Assembly: GCA_965656445.1 (NCBI GenBank)
Contig: CBFHKO010000005.1
Span: forward strand, 1 to 64,000
Direction: 5' to 3'
Length of the DNA: 64,000 nucleotides
Origin: JAHEJA01 sp965656445
GTDB taxonomy: Bacteria; Pseudomonadota; Alphaproteobacteria; Rhodobacterales; Rhodobacteraceae
The notes under the pieces are model-generated. The model did no database searches. It was not told the DNA's origin and saw only the letters and a program-made list of their open reading frames with translations. The position numbers and the translations under genes are program-made. Of the stretch, positions 54,884 to 63,983 are shown one piece after another. Numbering within the stretch: the stretch's first letter is position 1; each line of letters begins with the position of its first letter.

Positions 54884-56595
54884 CACAGGACGCACAGCCT
54901 AAAATCGGCATCATTATGTTGGTGCATGAGTCCCTCCAACGCGCAGAACAGATTGCGCGCGTCTGGGCAAACGCCGACTGTCCAGTGGTCATTCACGTAG
55001 ATTCCTCAGTTTCAGACAGCATTGTGAAACAAATGCAACGTGACCTTGGCGATCTTGCCTTGGTCTCATTTTGTCAAAGGTTCCGCTGCGAATGGGGAAG
55101 CTGGGGCTTGGTCGCCGCGACATTGGCGGCAAGTGAGAAGATGCTAGAGCAGCATGAGGATATTGGACATGTTTATCTGTCCTCTGGTTCCTGCTTACCT
55201 CTAAGACCAGTCCATGAATTGATTGAATATCTGGCAAAACGTCCAAACGTCGATTTCATCGAATCTGCCTCTTTGAATGATGTGGATTGGACAGTCGGTG
55301 GATTTGATCGCGAGCGGTTTGAACGGTTCTTTCCATTTTCTTGGAAACGACAGCGCCGATTATTCGATTGGTTCATCCAAGTTCAGCGTCGTTTGAAAAT
55401 CAAAAGATCGATTCCAGAGGGCATTACCCCGCACATGGGGTCACAATGGTGGTGCCTCAGCCGATCGACGTTGGACGCGATTGTGAATAACCCCAATCGA
55501 GATGAGTTAGACACATACTTCAAAGGTGTTTGGATCCCTGATGAAAGTTATTTCCAAACGCTTGCACGAAAACACTCAACCTCCTTGGAAAGCAGGTCAC
55601 TGACACTGTCAAAGTTTGACTTCCAAGGTAAACCGCATGTCTTTTATGATGACCATTTACAGCTTTTAAAGCGGTCTGATTGCTTTGTTGCGCGCAAAAT
55701 TTGGCCCAAAGCAAATAGGTTATACGACTATTTCCTCAATATAACCGTTGGTCCTGAAGAACGCGCTGATCCGAGCCCATCAAAGATCGACCGTATTTTC
55801 AGCCGCGCCTATGAACGCCGCGTCTATGGGCGACAAGGGTTATACATGCAGAGCCGTTTTCCTTGGGGAAATGCGCAACACGCTATTTCAGCAGAACCCT
55901 ACAGTGTATTTGAAGGGTTCCATGATATTTTCGAGAACTTCGATCAATGGCTGCTGAAAATACGCCCCGATATTCAACTGCATGGACGCCTTTTTCACCC
56001 CGAGCGGGCGGAATTTACACAAGGTCAAACAATGTTTGCAGGCGCAATGACCGACAGCGCCAAGGTCCGTGACCGCAATCCACAAGCGTTTCTGACCAAT
56101 CTCATTTGGAACACGCGCGGAACACACCAAGCTTTCCATTATGGACCAGGAGACACGCAGAAAATCGGCAAAGTCTTTGCCGAAGATCCCAATGCATATA
56201 TTGCGGTCATTTCAGGCGCTTGGGCCGTGTCCCTCTTTCACTCTGGCCGGACCTTTAATTCCATCCGCAAAACAGCGGCCCTCTATCAGCGCCAAGAAAC
56301 TGAACATCTTCTCAAGTTGCGGGCGACGAATACCAAGGCGAGGGTTCGCATTTGGAGCCTCGCAGATATCGTTGACGCGCCTGTCAATGCACTTCAAACG
56401 GTCATGCAGGATATGCATATTCAGTCAAATCACTTGACTGAACTGCCGGTCATGCGGGACCTTAGCGGCTTTTCTGAATTCATTCAGGAGCTGAAAAACC
56501 AGGGAATGCATCCTTATACAGTTGGTGATTACCCCATGCCCAACCAGACCATTGTGACCACGGCTGCGGCGCAAAAACCTTATGTAATTAAGTAG
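54880..56595 (+). CDS. GT14-like (core-2/I-branching) glycosyltransferase with an unassigned C-terminal half
   Basis: A 571-residue protein from ATG 54880 (ATGA overlap with copy 2). Residues about 5-280 match core-2/I-branching enzymes: IGIIMLVHESLQRAEQIAR, VYLSSGSCLPLR, MGSQWWCLSRSTLD and the catalytic-Glu segment WIPDESYFQTLAR. Residues about 290-571 do not belong to that fold. From memory they resemble a roseobacter domain of unknown function (DUF5928). Bacterial GT14 enzymes transfer xylose or GlcNAc in some cases. It sits between two glycosyltransferases and a sulfotransferase. Confidence 0.82.
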   Translation: MTQDAQPKIGIIMLVHESLQRAEQIARVWANADCPVVIHVDSSVSDSIVKQMQRDLGDLALVSFCQRFRCEWGSWGLVAATLAASEKMLEQHEDIGHVYLSSGSCLPLRPVHELIEYLAKRPNVDFIESASLNDVDWTVGGFDRERFERFFPFSWKRQRRLFDWFIQVQRRLKIKRSIPEGITPHMGSQWWCLSRSTLDAIVNNPNRDELDTYFKGVWIPDESYFQTLARKHSTSLESRSLTLSKFDFQGKPHVFYDDHLQLLKRSDCFVARKIWPKANRLYDYFLNITVGPEERADPSPSKIDRIFSRAYERRVYGRQGLYMQSRFPWGNAQHAISAEPYSVFEGFHDIFENFDQWLLKIRPDIQLHGRLFHPERAEFTQGQTMFAGAMTDSAKVRDRNPQAFLTNLIWNTRGTHQAFHYGPGDTQKIGKVFAEDPNAYIAVISGAWAVSLFHSGRTFNSIRKTAALYQRQETEHLLKLRATNTKARVRIWSLADIVDAPVNALQTVMQDMHIQSNHLTELPVMRDLSGFSEFIQELKNQGMHPYTVGDYPMPNQTIVTTAAAQKPYVIK

Positions 56596-56598
56596 AAC

Positions 56599-58020
56599 AT
56601 GATGAACAACAAATTTGACTACTTCGTTATACTTGCGGAAATGCGGACAGGATCGAATTTCCTAGAAAGCAACATTAACGCATTCAGTGATCTTCATAGC
56701 TTTGGTGAAGCCTTTAACCCCGTGTTTATCGGCTATCCGAATAAAACTGATTTGTTGGGCATTGATCAAGAGACCCGCGACGCCGACCCAAACACTGTCA
56801 TAGAGGCAGTCATTGCGTACGACAAAGGCTTGGGCGGCTTTCGCTATTTCCATGATCATGACCCAAGAGTTCTCGATAGAATGCTGGATGATCCAAAATG
56901 CGCAAAGGTCATTCTGACAAGAAACCCCGCTGAAAGCTATGTATCTTGGAAAATTGCGGCGGCGACGGGTCAGTGGAAGCTTACAAACGCCGCAAAGCGT
57001 AAAAAAGCGCAGGCTGTTTTTGATGCCTCTGAATTTTCCACGTTTTTGCAAGACTTACAGTCGTTTCAAATCGCAATCCTAAACCGATTACAAAAATCTG
57101 GGCAAACTGGGTTTTATATCGCGTATGAGGACTTACAGGATGTTGAGATTTTAAACGGTCTTGCGTCATTTCTGGGGAGCTCAGAAAAAGTTCAAGAGCT
57201 GAACAAAAACCTCAAACCGCAAAATCCTGAACCGCTGAGCGCTAAGGTCGAAAATTACGACGAGATGGAACGGGCACTTGCAGATTTAGATGGCTTTAAC
57301 CTCACTCGAACACCAAATTTCGAACCGCGGCGTAGCGCTTCTGTTCCAAGCTTCATCGCGACGGCAGAGGAAGGCTTGCTTTTCATGCCAATTTCTGGCG
57401 GACCGCAAGCTTCTGTGACCCAATGGATGTCTCAGATCGACTCAGAAGAGTTGATCACAGGGTTCTCGCAGAAAACTCTGAGACAATGGAAACGGCGCCA
57501 TAAGTCGCACAGAAGCTTTACTGTTCTAAGCCACCCCTTAGAGCGCGCTTATGCAACCTTTTGTGCGAAAATATTATCGACAGATGACAATAGCTTTCCT
57601 CGCATAAGGCAAAACCTTGAAACAAATTTTGGCCTCAAGCTCGGATCACCTGACCAGCCTCTAAATAAGGATCAAACCCGCACTGCCTTTGCTGGCTTTT
57701 TAAAATTTGTGACTGCAAATTTGAACGGGCAAACCACTATTCGGGTCGATGCACATTGGGCCACTCAAACCGCAATCCTTCAGGGGTTCGGCGAATTTTG
57801 TAGCCCAGATATGGTCCTGCGCGCGGAAGATTTACCAGTTATGTTGCCAGCCATCGCGACACAGGCGAAATCTAAATCTATGCCAGATTATGTGTCATCC
57901 GAACCCGCCCCAGACATCACCCTAAGCGATATTTACGATGACGCATTAGAATCCCTGGCCCAAGATGCGTACCAACGTGACTATGTGATGTTTGGGTTTA
58001 AGAAGTGGAACCGACGCTAA
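56599..58020 (+). CDS. sulfotransferase with two sulfotransferase-like regions
   Basis: A 473-residue protein, 3 bp after the GT14-like gene. Residues 1-230 resemble NodH-type sulfotransferases: the PAPS 5'-phosphosulfate loop AEMRTGSNFLESN near residue 14 and the 3'-phosphate region VILTRNPAESYVSWKIA near 110. Residues about 250-440 look like a second, altered domain: LLFMPISGGPQASVTQWM recalls the PKTGG loop of Sulfotransfer_2, but without the Lys, and SFTVLSHPLERAYATFCAKIL recalls its 3'-phosphate motif. It probably sulfates the glycan made by its neighbours. It is convergent with ptsN. Confidence 0.8.
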   Translation: MMNNKFDYFVILAEMRTGSNFLESNINAFSDLHSFGEAFNPVFIGYPNKTDLLGIDQETRDADPNTVIEAVIAYDKGLGGFRYFHDHDPRVLDRMLDDPKCAKVILTRNPAESYVSWKIAAATGQWKLTNAAKRKKAQAVFDASEFSTFLQDLQSFQIAILNRLQKSGQTGFYIAYEDLQDVEILNGLASFLGSSEKVQELNKNLKPQNPEPLSAKVENYDEMERALADLDGFNLTRTPNFEPRRSASVPSFIATAEEGLLFMPISGGPQASVTQWMSQIDSEELITGFSQKTLRQWKRRHKSHRSFTVLSHPLERAYATFCAKILSTDDNSFPRIRQNLETNFGLKLGSPDQPLNKDQTRTAFAGFLKFVTANLNGQTTIRVDAHWATQTAILQGFGEFCSPDMVLRAEDLPVMLPAIATQAKSKSMPDYVSSEPAPDITLSDIYDDALESLAQDAYQRDYVMFGFKKWNRR

Positions 58021-58024
58021 GCTC

Positions 58025-58489
58025 TTAAGCCGCAGCTTCGCTCCGCCCTTCTGTCAAAATCTCGTAAAGCGTCGTGGCATCAGGATTTGCACGAAGTTTA
58101 TCACAGAACGTCTTGTCCCGAAGACGGCGTGACACAAGTGCCAATGCCTTCAAGTGTTCGACACCGTCGTTCTCTGGCGCGAAGAGTGTGAAAACCACAT
58201 CAACGGGCAAATGATCCACCGCATTAAAATCAACAGGTTTTTCTAACAACAAGAAAACACCTTGGACACTTTCAACATCAACCAAACGCGCATGTGGAAG
58301 GGCAACCCCATGTCCAACACCTGTCGGGCCAAGGTTTTCGCGATCGAGCAAGGCTGTCACAGTTGTTTGTGAATCAAGACCCAAAGTACCTTCGGCCAGA
58401 TCCGCAATGTCATGAAACAAACGCTTTTTGCTTGAGACGGTTGAGATCACCTTAACCGCCTCAGGTTTCAAGAGATTATACAATTCCAT
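58025..58489 (-). CDS. ptsN: PTS IIA-like nitrogen-regulatory protein PtsN
   Basis: A 154-residue EIIA-Ntr protein. The phosphorylatable His is in GVGHGVALPHARL near residue 66. It takes phosphate from the PTS-Ntr chain and acts by protein contact on transporters and kinases. It lies 42 bp downstream of hpf, the usual arrangement; rpoN, which often sits in this cluster in other proteobacteria, is not present. Confidence 0.96.
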   Translation of the reverse strand: MELYNLLKPEAVKVISTVSSKKRLFHDIADLAEGTLGLDSQTTVTALLDRENLGPTGVGHGVALPHARLVDVESVQGVFLLLEKPVDFNAVDHLPVDVVFTLFAPENDGVEHLKALALVSRRLRDKTFCDKLRANPDATTLYEILTEGRSEAAA

Positions 58490-58531
58490 TAAAGTAGTAC
58501 TTCCTTGGAGCTGTGCGTTAGACCCTGAAAA

Positions 58532-59092
58532 TTATGGTTCGATCCAACCAATATTCCCATCACTGCGCTTGTACACAACATTAATGTCGTTTTTGCCTTC
58601 GTTTCTAAACACAAGAAATTGTGCACTGGCCAACTCCATCTGCATCACGGCTTCTCCAACAGAGATTGTTGGAACTTTAGTTTCCATTTCCGCAATTATT
58701 AGGGGTTGAAGCGTCTCCGGCTCCGAATCCTCATTTTCATCTTGTGCGAGGATATACGAGGAACCGATCAAAGTTTCAACCGGTTCAGCCCGATCTTTAT
58801 GGTGATCCTTCAAGCGACGCTTGTAACGTCTTAGTTGTTTTTCCATTTTTTCACAGCAGCTATCAAAGGCACCGTATATTTCCGTGGACCGCGCGCGCGC
58901 TTGGGTGAGCAAACCAGTAGAGAGATGGATCACTGCCTCACAAACATATTCATGCGCATCCTTGGAAAAGACAATGTTGGCATCTGTCGGTCGCTCTGCG
59001 TATTTGTCGACCACCGACCCAAGCTCTGCCTTCACGTGCGTTTGCAGTGCTTCGCCAATATCAATTTGTTTTCCAGAAATTTGGTAGCGCAT
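58532..59092 (-). CDS. hpf: ribosome hibernation promoting factor, long form
   Basis: A 186-residue HPF. The N-terminal S30AE domain (MRYQISGKQIDIGEALQTHVKAEL, about 1-105) binds the 30S decoding region. The C-terminal domain (about 128-186, ETKVPTISVGEAVMQMELASAQFLVFRNE) pairs ribosomes into 100S dimers. GAGAGGATTAAAA precedes the ATG. Upstream is a 254-bp spacer with no other gene, so it has its own promoter, probably induced in stationary phase. Confidence 0.96.
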   Translation of the reverse strand: MRYQISGKQIDIGEALQTHVKAELGSVVDKYAERPTDANIVFSKDAHEYVCEAVIHLSTGLLTQARARSTEIYGAFDSCCEKMEKQLRRYKRRLKDHHKDRAEPVETLIGSSYILAQDENEDSEPETLQPLIIAEMETKVPTISVGEAVMQMELASAQFLVFRNEGKNDINVVYKRSDGNIGWIEP

Positions 59093-59346
59093 TTTTAATC
59101 CTCTCTTAAGAAGACGGACGAATTCAGTCGGCGCAAGAAAACTGCGCGGGCGTCGATCACGTCCGATGATGAAAACAACAGCTTTTCAACAGGTTAACCG
59201 AAGCGGTTATGGTCCTATTTGCGATCGATAGTCGCGAGCTGTCCCTTGTATTGAAGTCGAGACAAGGGGTGTCTGTCAATGGTTAGATGAAAAAATATAC
59301 GAAAGGGCCACGCTCAGGATTGGTTAAAAACGTAATAAATGGGCAC

Positions 59347-60102
59347 TTAGCTGATCTTAAAATCATCGCCTAAATAGACGCGCCTTACGTTTTCGTTTTG
59401 CACAACTTCCTCTGGGGAGCCTGACATAAGCACAGTTCCATCATGCAAAATATACGCACGATCCACAATTTCTAAGGTTTCCCTGACATTGTGATCTGTG
59501 ATCAAAACACCCAATCCGCGCTTTTTAAGATCAGAGACCAAATTGCGGATATCCCCGACAGAAATCGGATCAACCCCAGCAAATGGTTCATCAAGCAAAA
59601 GGTATTTAGGGTTCGCGGCCAAGCATCTCGCAATTTCAACGCGGCGGCGCTCGCCACCCGACAAGGCAATTGCAGGGGTTCGGCGCAAGTGCTCGATAGA
59701 GAAGTCTGACAACAACTCCTCAAGGCGTTCTCGACGTTTGTGACGATCTTTTTCGGCAATATCCAAAATTGAGGAGATATTGTCCTCAACGGATAATCCG
59801 CGGAATATCGACATTTCTTGTGGAAGGTACCCAATTCCCAGCTTGGCACGGCGATACATTGGCAAGGATGTCACATCCCGCCCATCAACCAAGACTTGCC
59901 CACCTTCTGGATTTACCAATCCAGCAATCGAATAAAAGCTCGTGGTCTTGCCTGAACCATTAGGACCCAGCAACGCGATAACTTCACCACGGCGCAGTTC
60001 CATGCTGACATCTCGGATGACGACACGCTTGCGATAGCTCTTTCTGAGCCCCTTTATGACCAATCCATAGTCATCATTTTGAGAAATTAACTCTGGCGAC
60101 AT
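59347..60102 (-). CDS. lptB: LPS export ABC transporter ATP-binding protein LptB
   Basis: A 251-residue ATPase. It has Walker A GPNGSGKTTSFYSIAGL near residue 45, Q-loop LPQEMSIFRGLSVEDN (typical of LptB), signature LSGGERRRVEIAR near 148 and Walker B YLLLDEPFAGVDP. With LptFG (not in the window) and LptC it pulls lipopolysaccharide from the inner membrane. It lies 7 bp after lptA. Confidence 0.98.
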   Translation of the reverse strand: MSPELISQNDDYGLVIKGLRKSYRKRVVIRDVSMELRRGEVIALLGPNGSGKTTSFYSIAGLVNPEGGQVLVDGRDVTSLPMYRRAKLGIGYLPQEMSIFRGLSVEDNISSILDIAEKDRHKRRERLEELLSDFSIEHLRRTPAIALSGGERRRVEIARCLAANPKYLLLDEPFAGVDPISVGDIRNLVSDLKKRGLGVLITDHNVRETLEIVDRAYILHDGTVLMSGSPEEVVQNENVRRVYLGDDFKIS

Positions 60103-60109
60103 GTGGCGG

Positions 60110-60589
60110 CTATTTCTTGGGCGTCAAAATGGTTTTGACACGCCCAGACATTTTTGCAGCGCCCGTATCTAGGTCAATTTCAATTCGCTGAGCTGTGAGG
60201 TTGTTTCCATCTTGGCGAACGGTCACATCCCCCGTCAAAATCAACGTGCCGGCTTCGATGTCAAAATCTGCTTGATCGGCTTGTGCAAAATCAGGAGCAC
60301 TGTTCAAAACAACATTTCCTGATGCGATCATCTTAGAAATGTCAGTTTGCGTATCGCCATAATACACAGTCACACGCGCCGCACTGAGGGACACATCACC
60401 CTGTGCAATTTCAACAGCCCCTTCAAACAGCGCTGTATTGCTCACTTCATCTACGGACAACTGATCCGCTTCAAGTGAAATAGGGGCATTTTGATTGGCT
60501 TTGATTGACCCAAAACCCGAGCTCTGAGCCAATGACACGGTTGCCACACAACAGAGGGTAAAGAAGATAGCTTTAAATACGTGCGTCAC
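60110..60589 (-). CDS. lptA: LPS transport periplasmic protein LptA
   Basis: A 159-residue protein from GTG 60589; a GGAA stretch precedes it and the signal peptide (VFKAIFFTLCCVATVSLA, cleavage before QSS) follows directly. An upstream in-frame start would overlap lptC. The OstA/LptA beta-jellyroll begins ISLEADQLSVDEVSNTALFEGAVEIAQGD. It bridges LPS from LptC to the outer-membrane LptD. The last residues (KTILTPKK) are close to the lptB start. Confidence 0.93.
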   Translation of the reverse strand: MTHVFKAIFFTLCCVATVSLAQSSGFGSIKANQNAPISLEADQLSVDEVSNTALFEGAVEIAQGDVSLSAARVTVYYGDTQTDISKMIASGNVVLNSAPDFAQADQADFDIEAGTLILTGDVTVRQDGNNLTAQRIEIDLDTGAAKMSGRVKTILTPKK

Positions 60590-60599
60590 ACCAACATTC

Positions 60600-61205
60600 C
60601 TAATTTTGTGGATCGTATACCACCTTAACACCATTTTTAAAAACGATTAGAAACCCAGCTTGCGGATTTTCGCGTGTTACTTCAAGCCGACCCGCTTCGA
60701 GAATACCGTGCGGTCCTGTTCCTTGGATTGGCCCATCGGCAATCAGAGATGAATGCTCAAAGCTCATGGACAGAGTGGCTGCGCTCAGTTGATATCCATC
60801 TTCTGTTAAAATCTGAACACCGCTCGTCATATCGATCTGTTTGGCCTTGTCGTGATACACGCCGCGTTGGCCCGCAAACGTGATGGTTTGCCCCGTCTGA
60901 TCTGACAAGCTGGTCAAAATATTCTCAGCCATCAAGCTACCTGGGTTTTTCAAATCAGGCTTTATTGCCGAGGCCGACAGCGTGATCCGATCACCAGCAT
61001 CCGTTGTGCCAGAAAAATAAGGCTGGCTGAGCTGTTGATCCCTGATTTTATCAATCAACCCCACTTGGGCAAAGGGAATTTTGCTTTGATCAGGGGCCGA
61101 TTTAGACATCAAGAACATGCTCGACATCGATCCAATCGCGACGAGGGGCAAAGCAATCTTAAGCCCTGAAATCACGCGCGAATATAAATGATCAGAGGTC
61201 AGCAC
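60600..61205 (-). CDS. lptC: LPS export system protein LptC
   Basis: A 201-residue bitopic protein starting at GTG 61205. It has one membrane segment near the N-terminus (GLKIALPLVAIGSMSSMFLM, about 14-33) and a periplasmic LptC domain with repeated beta-strands (AENILTSLSDQTGQTITFAGQRGVYHDKAKQIDMTSGVQILTEDGY). It receives LPS from LptBFG and passes it to LptA, encoded next. It lies 8 bp after rnd. Confidence 0.93.
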   Translation of the reverse strand: MLTSDHLYSRVISGLKIALPLVAIGSMSSMFLMSKSAPDQSKIPFAQVGLIDKIRDQQLSQPYFSGTTDAGDRITLSASAIKPDLKNPGSLMAENILTSLSDQTGQTITFAGQRGVYHDKAKQIDMTSGVQILTEDGYQLSAATLSMSFEHSSLIADGPIQGTGPHGILEAGRLEVTRENPQAGFLIVFKNGVKVVYDPQN

Positions 61206-61213
61206 ACATCACC

Positions 61214-61831
61214 CTAATGCGAGAATATATCGATTTCAGGCCAGCCAGCCAAATCGAGTTTGGCGCGCGTGGGCAAGAAATCATAACAGGATTGTGCCAA
61301 TTCCATGCGGCCTTCGCGCTCCAAGCGCGCATTCAACACATCACGTAATTGGTGAAGGTATAAAACATCCGATGCCGCATAATCCAATTGTGCTTGGCTT
61401 AATTCAGCCGCGCCCCAATCGCTTGATTGTTGATGTTTGGAGATATCGACACCCAGCAATTCCTGCAAAAGGTTCTTGAGCCCATGACGATCCGTATAGG
61501 TACGGATCAGCTTGGACGCAATTTTTGTGCAATAAACGGGCGCAGTGAGCGCGCCAAAGGCATTATACATTGCAGCAATATCGAAACGGCCGAAATGAAA
61601 CAGTTTGAGAACATTCGGATCTTCTAACATACGGCACAGATTAGGCGCTTCTGTTTGACCCTGTGCCACTTGAACAAGATGCGCATGTCCATCACCGCTC
61701 GACATTTGAATAACACAGAGCCGATCCCTATGCGGATTGAGCCCCATTGTTTCACAATCAATTGCAACAACAGGACCTAAGTCCAGATCATCAGGTAGGT
61801 CACCTTGATACAGAAAATTCGCCACGTTCAT
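61214..61831 (-). CDS. ribonuclease D-like 3'-5' exonuclease (short form)
   Basis: A 205-residue DEDDy exonuclease. Exo I is VAIDCETMGLNPHRDRLCVIQMSSGDG near residue 25, Exo II FHFGRFDIAAMYNAFG, and Exo III YAASDVLYLHQLRDVL. The HRDC domains of E. coli RNase D (375 residues) are absent, as in many alphaproteobacterial versions. It probably trims RNA 3' ends. It is the first gene of the rnd-lptCAB unit. Confidence 0.9.
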   Translation of the reverse strand: MNVANFLYQGDLPDDLDLGPVVAIDCETMGLNPHRDRLCVIQMSSGDGHAHLVQVAQGQTEAPNLCRMLEDPNVLKLFHFGRFDIAAMYNAFGALTAPVYCTKIASKLIRTYTDRHGLKNLLQELLGVDISKHQQSSDWGAAELSQAQLDYAASDVLYLHQLRDVLNARLEREGRMELAQSCYDFLPTRAKLDLAGWPEIDIFSH

Positions 61832-62071
61832 CGCCTTTTATGTCATGCATTGCCATTGCACATAAAACGTTGCGCTGTTTGGCGCAATGACCAAGGGGAA
61901 AATCGGCAGGTTTTCCACATATTGGGCAGGTTTTCTAACTATTTCCAAAAACGTAGCGGCACTTCGCAATTCAAGCCTTGAGTATGCAGCCATTTCACTT
62001 TTGACTGTATAAACGACAAAGAGGTGTCAATAGGCTTGCCTGATAGCCCTATAAATTTGATGAGGACAGAC

Positions 62072-62530
62072 ATGAGCACGATAACTCTAAATGATCTATA
62101 TGCCTCTGTCGGTAGTCCAGTTGCCCCATCGCGCTGGTTCACCGTGGATCAATCCCGCATAGATCAATTTGCTCAGGTTACAGAAGACACTCAATTCATC
62201 CACACCGACCCAGTTGCCGCCAAAGAAACGCCATTTGGCACAACAATCGCGCATGGGTTCCTAACGCTCTCTTTACTATCGGCGATGATGTATGATGCAA
62301 TTCCCGGTATCGAGGGAACAAAAATGGGGGTGAACTATGGCTTTGACAAAATCCGCTTTGTGTCTCCTGTCAAATCTGGCGCGCGTGTACGGGCTCATTT
62401 CACGCTAACAGAGTTAAAAGAAACGCGGCCGAAAGAAATCACAAACGTCTGGGACATTTCCGTAGAAATCGAAAACGAACGCCGCCCCGCTTTGATCGCA
62501 ACGTGGATTGGCCTAACGTATTTGCAATAG
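62072..62530 (+). CDS. MaoC-family (R)-enoyl-CoA hydratase-like protein
   Basis: A 152-residue hot-dog protein from ATG 62072 (TGAGGACAG upstream). The hydratase-2 motif is FAQVTEDTQFIHTDPVAAKETPFGTTIAHGF, with the catalytic Asp/His pair near residues 35 and 40. It hydrates enoyl-CoA to (R)-3-hydroxyacyl-CoA. It is followed 20 bp later by an APH-family phosphotransferase and then a thioesterase, suggesting a small acyl-CoA unit. An earlier in-frame start at 62024 is less likely. Confidence 0.9.
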   Translation: MSTITLNDLYASVGSPVAPSRWFTVDQSRIDQFAQVTEDTQFIHTDPVAAKETPFGTTIAHGFLTLSLLSAMMYDAIPGIEGTKMGVNYGFDKIRFVSPVKSGARVRAHFTLTELKETRPKEITNVWDISVEIENERRPALIATWIGLTYLQ

Positions 62531-62550
62531 CCCAAACGCAGAGGCCCATC

Positions 62551-63579
62551 ATGACGGATCACGCATTGCTTAATCTGACGACTTTGACTCCTTGGCTGGA
62601 AAAGAACCTGCCGAATTTCAAAGGGCCTGTTGAGGCGACAAAATTTGAGGGTGGCCAATCCAACCCGACATTCAAACTTGAAACGCCTCAGCACAGTTAT
62701 GTGCTACGCCGAAAACCACCTGGCGTGTTGCTGAAATCAGCGCATGCCGTTGATCGCGAATTCCGCGTTCAATCCGCCCTTCAGGGAACCTCTGTCCCCG
62801 TCGCCAAGATGCATATCTTGTGTCAAGATAGCGACATCCTTGGAGCGGATTTCTACATCATGGACCATATTCACGGGCGAAACTTTGATGACCCTCGCCT
62901 GACAGAGGTTTCCCAAGATCAACGCGGTCTCATCCAATCCGAAATGAACCGCGTTTTGGCCGATATTCATTCCGTGGACTTAAATTCAGTCGGATTGAAT
63001 GATTTTGGCCCAACAGGAAATTATTTCAGCCGCCAAACGGAGAGATGGTCCAAACAATACCACGCAAGTGAAACGGAAACGATCGAGCCAATGAACGAGC
63101 TAATCAATTGGCTCGCCACCAATATGCCCCCTGATGACGGTCAACGGACTTTGGTACACGGCGATTATCGCATCGATAACATGCTCTTTCATCCCACTGA
63201 TGCAAGGTGCCTCGCCGTGTTAGATTGGGAATTATCCACAACAGGGCATCCATTTGCCGATCTTGCGGCCGTCATTATGCAATGGTCTATGCCCACAGGA
63301 TCCAAAGGACGCGGACTTCGCGATGTGGATCGTCGCAGCCTAGGATTAATGGAAGACCAAGAGTTCATTGACAACTACTGCCAGAGGCGGAACATCGCAG
63401 GCATCGACAATTTTGGCTTCTACCTGGCCTTTTGTTTCTTTCGTATGGCCGCCATTCTTCAAGGCGTTAAAAAACGCGCTCTGGATGGCAATGCCTCAAA
63501 CCCAGAGCGCGCTTTGGAATTAGGACGCATGGTTCCTGACTTTGCAGACCTCGGATTAAAGGCCGCGACAACAGTATGA
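62551..63579 (+). CDS. APH-family phosphotransferase, acyl-CoA-associated (ACAD10-like)
   Basis: A 342-residue protein from ATG 62551 (GAGGCCC upstream). It has an aminoglycoside-phosphotransferase-like kinase fold: FEGGQSNPTFKL as nucleotide loop, YVLRRKPPGVLL with the Lys, catalytic LVHGDYRIDNMLFH near 213, and VLDWELSTTGHPFADLA near 232. This matches the group found beside acyl-CoA dehydrogenases and in ACAD10/11, thought to phosphorylate hydroxyacyl-CoAs. Its neighbours, a MaoC hydratase and a thioesterase, agree with that. It overlaps the thioesterase gene by ATGA. Confidence 0.88.
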   Translation: MTDHALLNLTTLTPWLEKNLPNFKGPVEATKFEGGQSNPTFKLETPQHSYVLRRKPPGVLLKSAHAVDREFRVQSALQGTSVPVAKMHILCQDSDILGADFYIMDHIHGRNFDDPRLTEVSQDQRGLIQSEMNRVLADIHSVDLNSVGLNDFGPTGNYFSRQTERWSKQYHASETETIEPMNELINWLATNMPPDDGQRTLVHGDYRIDNMLFHPTDARCLAVLDWELSTTGHPFADLAAVIMQWSMPTGSKGRGLRDVDRRSLGLMEDQEFIDNYCQRRNIAGIDNFGFYLAFCFFRMAAILQGVKKRALDGNASNPERALELGRMVPDFADLGLKAATTV

Positions 63580-63983
63580 CAACTCCAGACCCTATCCTCA
63601 AAGAAACGCCCTACGCTCTTCAGGCACATCTCGGCTATCGGCTCACAGAGTGGTCCCCTGATTTTTGTCGCCTTGAACAACCCATCGAACCATATCTATT
63701 GAACCGCCAAGGCATCTTGCATGGGGGCGTTTTAGCCACGCTGCTCGATACGGCTATGGGCTATTGCGGATGCTTCACCACTGAGAGTGACACACGCGTC
63801 ATGGCAATGACCTTGAACTTATCGGTCAACTATCTCGCCCAAGCCAGCGGTCATATGCTGATCGCTGAGGGGAACAAAACAGGTGGTGGGGCCAAAACAT
63901 ATTTTGCCGAAGGTCGCCTCTTTGATGACACAGGCACCCTCGTTGCAACATCAACTGGCGTCTTTCGATATCGCCGCTCATGA
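63576..63983 (+). CDS. PaaI-family hot-dog thioesterase
   Basis: A 135-residue protein, coupled by ATGA to the phosphotransferase gene. The PaaI/4HBT motif is LNRQGILHGGVLATLLDTAMGYCG near residues 43-66, with the catalytic HGG...D arrangement. It hydrolyses acyl-CoA thioesters; the acyl group is not known. It stops 17 bp before the window end and is complete. Confidence 0.92.
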   Translation: MTTPDPILKETPYALQAHLGYRLTEWSPDFCRLEQPIEPYLLNRQGILHGGVLATLLDTAMGYCGCFTTESDTRVMAMTLNLSVNYLAQASGHMLIAEGNKTGGGAKTYFAEGRLFDDTGTLVATSTGVFRYRRS

